Of a DNA stretch of 19,809 nt, positions 16,370-19,809 are shown in pieces. The position numbers were made by a program, and so were the translations under genes. Source of the DNA: Desulfobacterales bacterium. Lineage in GTDB: Bacteria > Desulfobacterota > Desulfobacteria > Desulfobacterales > UBA5852. Every line of letters begins with the position of its first letter. Position 1 is the stretch's first letter. The stretch spans positions 1 through 19,809 of the forward strand of contig JASJBQ010000026.1 of assembly GCA_030066455.1 (NCBI GenBank), given 5' to 3'. The notes under the pieces were generated by a model. That model saw nothing but the letters and a program-made list of their open reading frames with translations. It had not been told where the DNA came from and did no database searches.

Positions 16370-16473
16370 TGCTTATCGGCTTAAGGTATTAAAATAATAA
16401 ATTTTTATGGTAAATGTCAATTCAAACTACTTATTTCTTTAACTTCCCTGTCACCTGCTTCTTCGGCTTAAGG
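16370..16473. repeat. Imperfect direct repeat pair flanking the pilC promoter
   Basis: TGCTTATCGGCTTAAGG (16370-16386) and TGCTTCTTCGGCTTAAGG (16456-16473) differ by one inserted base and one substitution. Their starts are 86 bp apart, and the putative pilC promoter lies between them. They could be paired operator sites or a chance duplication. Confidence 0.55.
16391..16420 (-). promoter_or_regulatory. Sigma70-type promoter for pilC-pilS
   Basis: On the minus strand, a perfect TTGACA (-35, 16415-16420) is separated by 18 bp from TATTTT (-10, 16391-16396), within the most AT-rich part of the window. Transcription would begin near 16384, leaving a leader of about 170 bases before the pilC start. 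I saw no sigma54 -24/-12 element here, although PilR-type regulation of pilin genes uses sigma54. Confidence 0.55.
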
Positions 16474-16543
16474 CCCTTGGGCGCAGGCCCCGGCACGGTA
16501 TCCAAAGGCGCCGCCGGCATGCGTATCCGCTTTTCAAACGGTC

Positions 16544-16771
16544 TCAAGCATGCTCGCTATTGGGTCCCGGCCGGCTTTCGTCGTTCAGTTGCGGCGCTTG
16601 ATTAGATGCGATTTCTGTGCCACATTCCGTTAGCGTCGCCACCAAATCCTGCCACCGGACCATCTCCAGCGCTTCGCCATGCGGATCATACGCAAGATGG
16701 GCAGCGGTATCCAGCGGGTGGAGGTCAGCGCTCTCACCAACCGCCGACAGAATTCGATACGGCCGAAGCAA
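16544..16771 (-). CDS. Possible small protein of unknown function (75 residues)
   Basis: An open frame starting with TTG at 16771 and ending at 16544. I do not recognise it. Its middle (HPLDTAAHLAYDPHGEALE, then MVRWQDLVATL) reads like a compact folded domain and its codons resemble those of the neighbours, while the last 20 residues look disordered. Against it: a TTG start, no ribosome-binding site, and an in-frame stop three codons upstream. A start only 15 bp from the divergent DHH fusion start leaves little room for two promoters. A second short lysine-rich frame (ending TAA near 16434, with an ATG near 16522) follows in another frame and could be its shifted continuation. It could be a real small gene, a gene remnant or chance. 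Confidence 0.3.
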   Translation of the reverse strand: MLRPYRILSAVGESADLHPLDTAAHLAYDPHGEALEMVRWQDLVATLTECGTEIASNQAPQLNDESRPGPNSEHA

Positions 16772-16785
16772 GCTGAAAGTTTACC

Positions 16786-19464
16786 GTGGTATCGTCCTCC
16801 ATCAACACGCCGCCCGACGGCCAAAGCGTCATCACCACGCATATCAACGCGGATTTTGACGCCATGGCCTCGATGCTGGCCGCTCAAAAACTCTATCCTC
16901 ACGCAGTGGTCGTTTTCCCGGGTTCTCAGGAGCGTAACCTGAGAAATTTCTTTATCAAATCGATGGTCTATCTTTTCAATATGACCGATTTGAAAAATCT
17001 CGATTTCAATGCTGTCAGACAGCTCATCCTCGTGGACACCCGCCAGCGCAGCCGGATTGGGAAACTGGCCGACATCCTGGGCAACGAAAACCTTGTGGTC
17101 CACGTCTACGACCACCACCCCCCCACCGAACAGGATATCCAGGGAGATTTCGAACTCAACGAACTGACCGGGGCCAACACGACCCTGCTCGTGGAGTTGA
17201 TCCGACGCCGTAAGATTCACATCACCCCGGACGAAGCGACCATCATGTGCCTGGGGATCTACGAGGACACGGGCTCCTTCACTTTCCCTTCCACCACCAA
17301 CCGAGATCTCGAAGTGGCGGGCTTTCTCGTTTCCCGGGGCGCCAACCTGAATGTAATCGCCAGCCTCACCACCCGGGAAATCACACCCGACCAGGTCGGG
17401 ATGCTCAATGATATGTTTCAGGCCGCCATCCGCCACCACATTCACGGTGTCGAGGTCGTCGTCACCAGTGTGGCCAGCCACCGCTACATGCCGGACTTCG
17501 CCTTTCTGGTGCACAAAATGGTCCGCATGGAGAATATCGACGCGATCTTTGCCATCGCGCGCATGGACAACAAAATCCACATTGTCGCGCGCAGCCGGAT
17601 TCCAGAGGTCAATGCCGCTCAGGTCCTGCAGCCTTTCGGCGGCGGCGGGCACGCCTACGCGGCAGCAGCCTCCGTCAAGCATAAAACCCTGGCCCAGACG
17701 GAGCACGAGCTTATCGACGTGCTCTACGCTTCGGTACGGCCCCGCCGCCGTGCGGCCGATTTCATGTCCGCCCCCGCCATCAGCATCGATCACGCGATCC
17801 GATGCGAAGAGGCGCATGACATGCTCAACCGCTACAGCATCAATGCCCTGCTGGTGATGGTCACGACCGGCGCGGAGCCGCATTTGGCCGGTTACATCAC
17901 GCGCCAGGTCATCGAAAAGGCCCTGCACCACAAACTTGCCGCCGCGACGGTGCGCGAATTCATGACCAGCGATATCGCCACGGTGGCCCCGGATGCCGAG
18001 CTTGAGGAAATCCAGGAAAAGATCATTGGCCACAAGCAGCGTATTCTGCCTGTGGTCGACGCTGACGGCGTTCGCGGCGTGATCACCCGAACGGATCTAT
18101 TGAATCTGCTCGTCCGGCGCTACAACCGCAGCGCCAAACCCGATGCGGATGAAGCCAATTTGACCGTTCACGCGCGCACACGCATCGTGGGCAAATTCAT
18201 GCGCGAGCGCCTGGCCGACCACATTCTGCGCATCCTTCAGGATATCGGCGCCACGGCCGAGGAGATCGGCCTGAATGCTTATGTTATCGGAGGGTTCGTG
18301 CGCGACCTGTTTCTCTACCGTCCCAATGAAGACGTGGACATCGTCATCGAGGGCGACGGCATCGCCTTCGCCCGCCGTTACGCCCTTAAAGTGGGCGCGC
18401 GGGTTCATACCCATGCCAAATTCGGCACAGCGGTGGTCATTTTCCCTGACGGGTTTAAAGTCGATGTGGCCTCGGCGCGCATGGAGTATTACAAGTTTCC
18501 GGCCGCCCTGCCGACGATCGAGATGAGCTCCCTCAAACTCGATCTCTACCGGCGGGATTTCAGCATCAACACCCTTTGCATCCATTTGAATCCGGCCAAA
18601 TTCGGAACGCTGATCGATTTTTTTTCGGCCCAGAAGGATCTCAAGGAAAAAACCATTCGCGTGCTGCACAACCTGAGCTTTGTCGAAGACCCGACGCGTG
18701 CCTTTCGGGCCATCCGCTTCGAGCAGCGTTTCGGGTTTTCGATCGGCAAACTGACGGCCAATCTCATTGCGAATGCCGTCCGTATGGACTTTTTCAAACG
18801 CCTGAGTGGCAAACGGGTGTTTGCCGAACTCAGGCAGATTCTTTCGGAAGAAAACCCCGGCCTGGCCGTGGCACGCCTGCAGGACTACGACCTGCTGAAG
18901 GTGATCCACCCTTCGATCGAACTGACCCCTGTCATGACCGATCTCTTTTCCTCGATCAAACGGGTCGTCGCCTGGTATGATTTGCTATTTCTGGAGGAAT
19001 CCTATATGAAGTGGTCCGTTTATTTCATGGGAATGATCCGTTCCTGTGATCGGGAGACCACCAGGGAAATCTGCCGGCGTTTCGAACTCCCCCCGCGTGT
19101 GCAGGCTCTTTTCACCAAGGGGCGTTTTACGGCTGAAAGGCGCCTGAATTCGCTGGAACGCAAACTCCCCCCGGATAACAGCCACCTCTACCGGAGACTG
19201 GCTGAATTCCGCATCGAAATGATCCTGTTCATGATGGCCGCCGCCAAGTCGGAAAGGGTGCGCAAGGCGATTTCACATTATTGCGTGCATTTGCGTTTCA
19301 TTCGGCCTTTTCTCAAAGGCCGCGACCTGAAAGCCTTGGGGCTGCCGCCCGGGCCGCGCTATCGCCAGATCCTGGAGGAACTGCTGGATGCCCGCCTGAA
19401 CGGCCGGGTCGAAACCCGCGAAGAAGAAGCGGCGCTCGCCCGTGAACTCATCGGTGCCGTCTGA
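16786..19464 (+). CDS. DHH/DHHA1 phosphoesterase - CBS pair - tRNA nucleotidyltransferase (A-adding/poly(A) polymerase) fusion
   Basis: 892 residues. The N-terminal DHH domain has ADFDA (21-26 region, Asp23 and Asp25), LVDTR (Asp84), DHH at 109-111 and YEDTGSFTF (Asp161), the metal ligands of NrnA-type nano-RNase/pAp phosphatases. DHHA1 ends with FGGGGHA (284-290). Two CBS modules (about 325-378 and 390-443) could bind adenine nucleotides. The C-terminal part is a class II nucleotidyltransferase: GGFVRD at 502-507, catalytic carboxylates Asp516/Asp518 in [15 protein letters not shown] at 589-595, [12 protein letters not shown] at 634-645, then the helical tRNA-binding body. Aquifex has a similar A-adding enzyme, so this may add only the terminal A of CCA, or poly(A) tails. 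The start is GTG 16786; an in-frame stop at 16774 rules out anything further upstream. trpS follows after 23 bp. Confidence 0.92.
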   Translation: MVSSSINTPPDGQSVITTHINADFDAMASMLAAQKLYPHAVVVFPGSQERNLRNFFIKSMVYLFNMTDLKNLDFNAVRQLILVDTRQRSRIGKLADILGNENLVVHVYDHHPPTEQDIQGDFELNELTGANTTLLVELIRRRKIHITPDEATIMCLGIYEDTGSFTFPSTTNRDLEVAGFLVSRGANLNVIASLTTREITPDQVGMLNDMFQAAIRHHIHGVEVVVTSVASHRYMPDFAFLVHKMVRMENIDAIFAIARMDNKIHIVARSRIPEVNAAQVLQPFGGGGHAYAAAASVKHKTLAQTEHELIDVLYASVRPRRRAADFMSAPAISIDHAIRCEEAHDMLNRYSINALLVMVTTGAEPHLAGYITRQVIEKALHHKLAAATVREFMTSDIATVAPDAELEEIQEKIIGHKQRILPVVDADGVRGVITRTDLLNLLVRRYNRSAKPDADEANLTVHARTRIVGKFMRERLADHILRILQDIGATAEEIGLNAYVIGGFVRDLFLYRPNEDVDIVIEGDGIAFARRYALKVGARVHTHAKFGTAVVIFPDGFKVDVASARMEYYKFPAALPTIEMSSLKLDLYRRDFSINTLCIHLNPAKFGTLIDFFSAQKDLKEKTIRVLHNLSFVEDPTRAFRAIRFEQRFGFSIGKLTANLIANAVRMDFFKRLSGKRVFAELRQILSEENPGLAVARLQDYDLLKVIHPSIELTPVMTDLFSSIKRVVAWYDLLFLEESYMKWSVYFMGMIRSCDRETTREICRRFELPPRVQALFTKGRFTAERRLNSLERKLPPDNSHLYRRLAEFRIEMILFMMAAAKSERVRKAISHYCVHLRFIRPFLKGRDLKALGLPPGPRYRQILEELLDARLNGRVETREEEAALARELIGAV

Positions 19465-19487
19465 CCACAAATGGGAGACATCAAGCT

Positions 19488-19809
19488 TTGAAAACCATGG
19501 AAACGATCCTGACCGGCATCACCACGACGGGTACGCCCCATATCGGCAACTACGTCGGGGCCATCCGGCCGGCCATCGAGTCCAGTCAGCAGGCCGCAGC
19601 CAGGAGCTTTTACTTCCTGGCCGACTATCACGCCCTGGTGAAATGCCACGACCCCAAGGTATTGCGGCAGTCGACCCTGGAAGTGGCGGCCACCTGGCTG
19701 GCTCTGGGGCTGGACACCGACCGCTCGATCTTTTATCGCCAGACCGATATTCCTGAAATCCCCGAATTGACCTGGATATTGACCTGCATGACGGCCAAGG
19801 GGCTGATGA
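19488..19809 (+). CDS. trpS: Tryptophanyl-tRNA synthetase (N-terminal part, 3' end beyond window)
   Basis: The first 107 or so residues of a class I TrpRS that charges tRNA-Trp. [19 protein letters not shown] carries the ATP-binding HIGH-type signature in its HIGN form, and [11 protein letters not shown] and WLALGLD follow as in the family. The KMSKS loop lies outside the window. The start is either TTG 19488, ten bases after GGGAG (19473-19477), or ATG 19497, which lacks a ribosome-binding site at proper distance; TTG is preferred weakly. It lies 23 bp after the DHH-CBS-nucleotidyltransferase fusion and is probably co-transcribed with it, so the pair links tRNA 3'-end maturation to charging. 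Confidence 0.93.
   Translation, partial: MKTMETILTGITTTGTPHIGNYVGAIRPAIESSQQAAARSFYFLADYHALVKCHDPKVLRQSTLEVAATWLALGLDTDRSIFYRQTDIPEIPELTWILTCMTAKGLM

Larger units (their letters stand above)
16211..16785. other. Intergenic region between pilC and the divergent DHH fusion gene
   Basis: A 575-bp stretch. It contains, on the minus strand, the likely pilC promoter (16391-16420) and a roughly 170-base leader in which I recognise no riboswitch class. An AT-rich patch lies at 16384-16440, a near-identical direct repeat at 16370-16386 and 16456-16473, and a doubtful small minus-strand ORF at 16544-16771. I see no tRNA. Confidence 0.6.

Noticed and set aside
16211..16384. Long pilC leader examined as a c-di-GMP (GEMM) or other riboswitch
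   Set aside because: The conserved GEMM core elements are not visible, and I saw no other known aptamer pattern.
16630..18033. 467-residue minus-strand open frame opposite the DHH fusion
   Set aside because: It overlaps the strongly supported DHH/CBS coding region in antisense and its translation shows no family motif.
1..19809. CRISPR arrays, insertion sequences, prophage genes, tRNAs, toxin-antitoxin or defence genes
   Set aside because: None was found. There are no spaced repeats, transposase motifs, tRNA T-loop patterns or defence-type genes; the content is housekeeping envelope, pilus and RNA genes.

Overview
The window looks like a chromosomal segment of a Gram-negative Desulfobacterota (former deltaproteobacterial) organism, probably near Desulfobacterales. 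This is inferred from gene order and protein style, not from a database search. The DNA is fairly GC-rich, genes are tightly packed, and nearly everything is housekeeping. I saw no mobile element, CRISPR array, tRNA or rRNA.

From 13322 down to the left edge, the minus strand carries one long run of envelope-biogenesis genes in transcription order: lysS (lysyl-tRNA synthetase), a LolC/E-type permease, lolD, bamA, ompH/skp, lpxD, fabZ, lpxA, a Gfo/Idh/MocA-family oxidoreductase, lpxB and msbA (cut by the window edge). Spacing is short or overlapping except at bamA/ompH, where a 316-bp gap holds a candidate terminator and a candidate promoter. The run makes lipid A precursors (LpxA, LpxD, LpxB; FabZ supplies the acyl-ACP branch), flips lipid A (MsbA), releases lipoproteins (LolCD) and chaperones and inserts outer-membrane proteins (Skp, BamA). 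The UDP-2,3-diacylglucosamine hydrolase step (LpxH/LpxI/LpxG) is not encoded here, and an oxidoreductase sits where an extra lipid A step could be.

From 16210 to 13494, also on the minus strand, lies a type IV pilus/type II secretion pair: pilC, then a PilS-like membrane histidine kinase. It has a good sigma70-like promoter upstream and a strong rho-independent terminator at 13410-13457 that separates it from lysS. No pilR, pilB or pilT is present.

The 16211-16785 intergenic region holds the pilC promoter, a near-identical 17/18-bp direct repeat flanking it, and one doubtful small minus-strand ORF. Divergently on the plus strand are an 892-residue fusion (DHH/DHHA1 phosphoesterase, CBS pair, tRNA nucleotidyltransferase/poly(A) polymerase) and the start of trpS (cut by the right edge).

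The points most worth a second look are an extra TolB/CsgG-like domain in front of the five POTRA domains of BamA, the oxidoreductase inside the lipid A operon, the multi-domain RNA enzyme, and the orphan PilS-like kinase. I did not find a convincing wholly new system.
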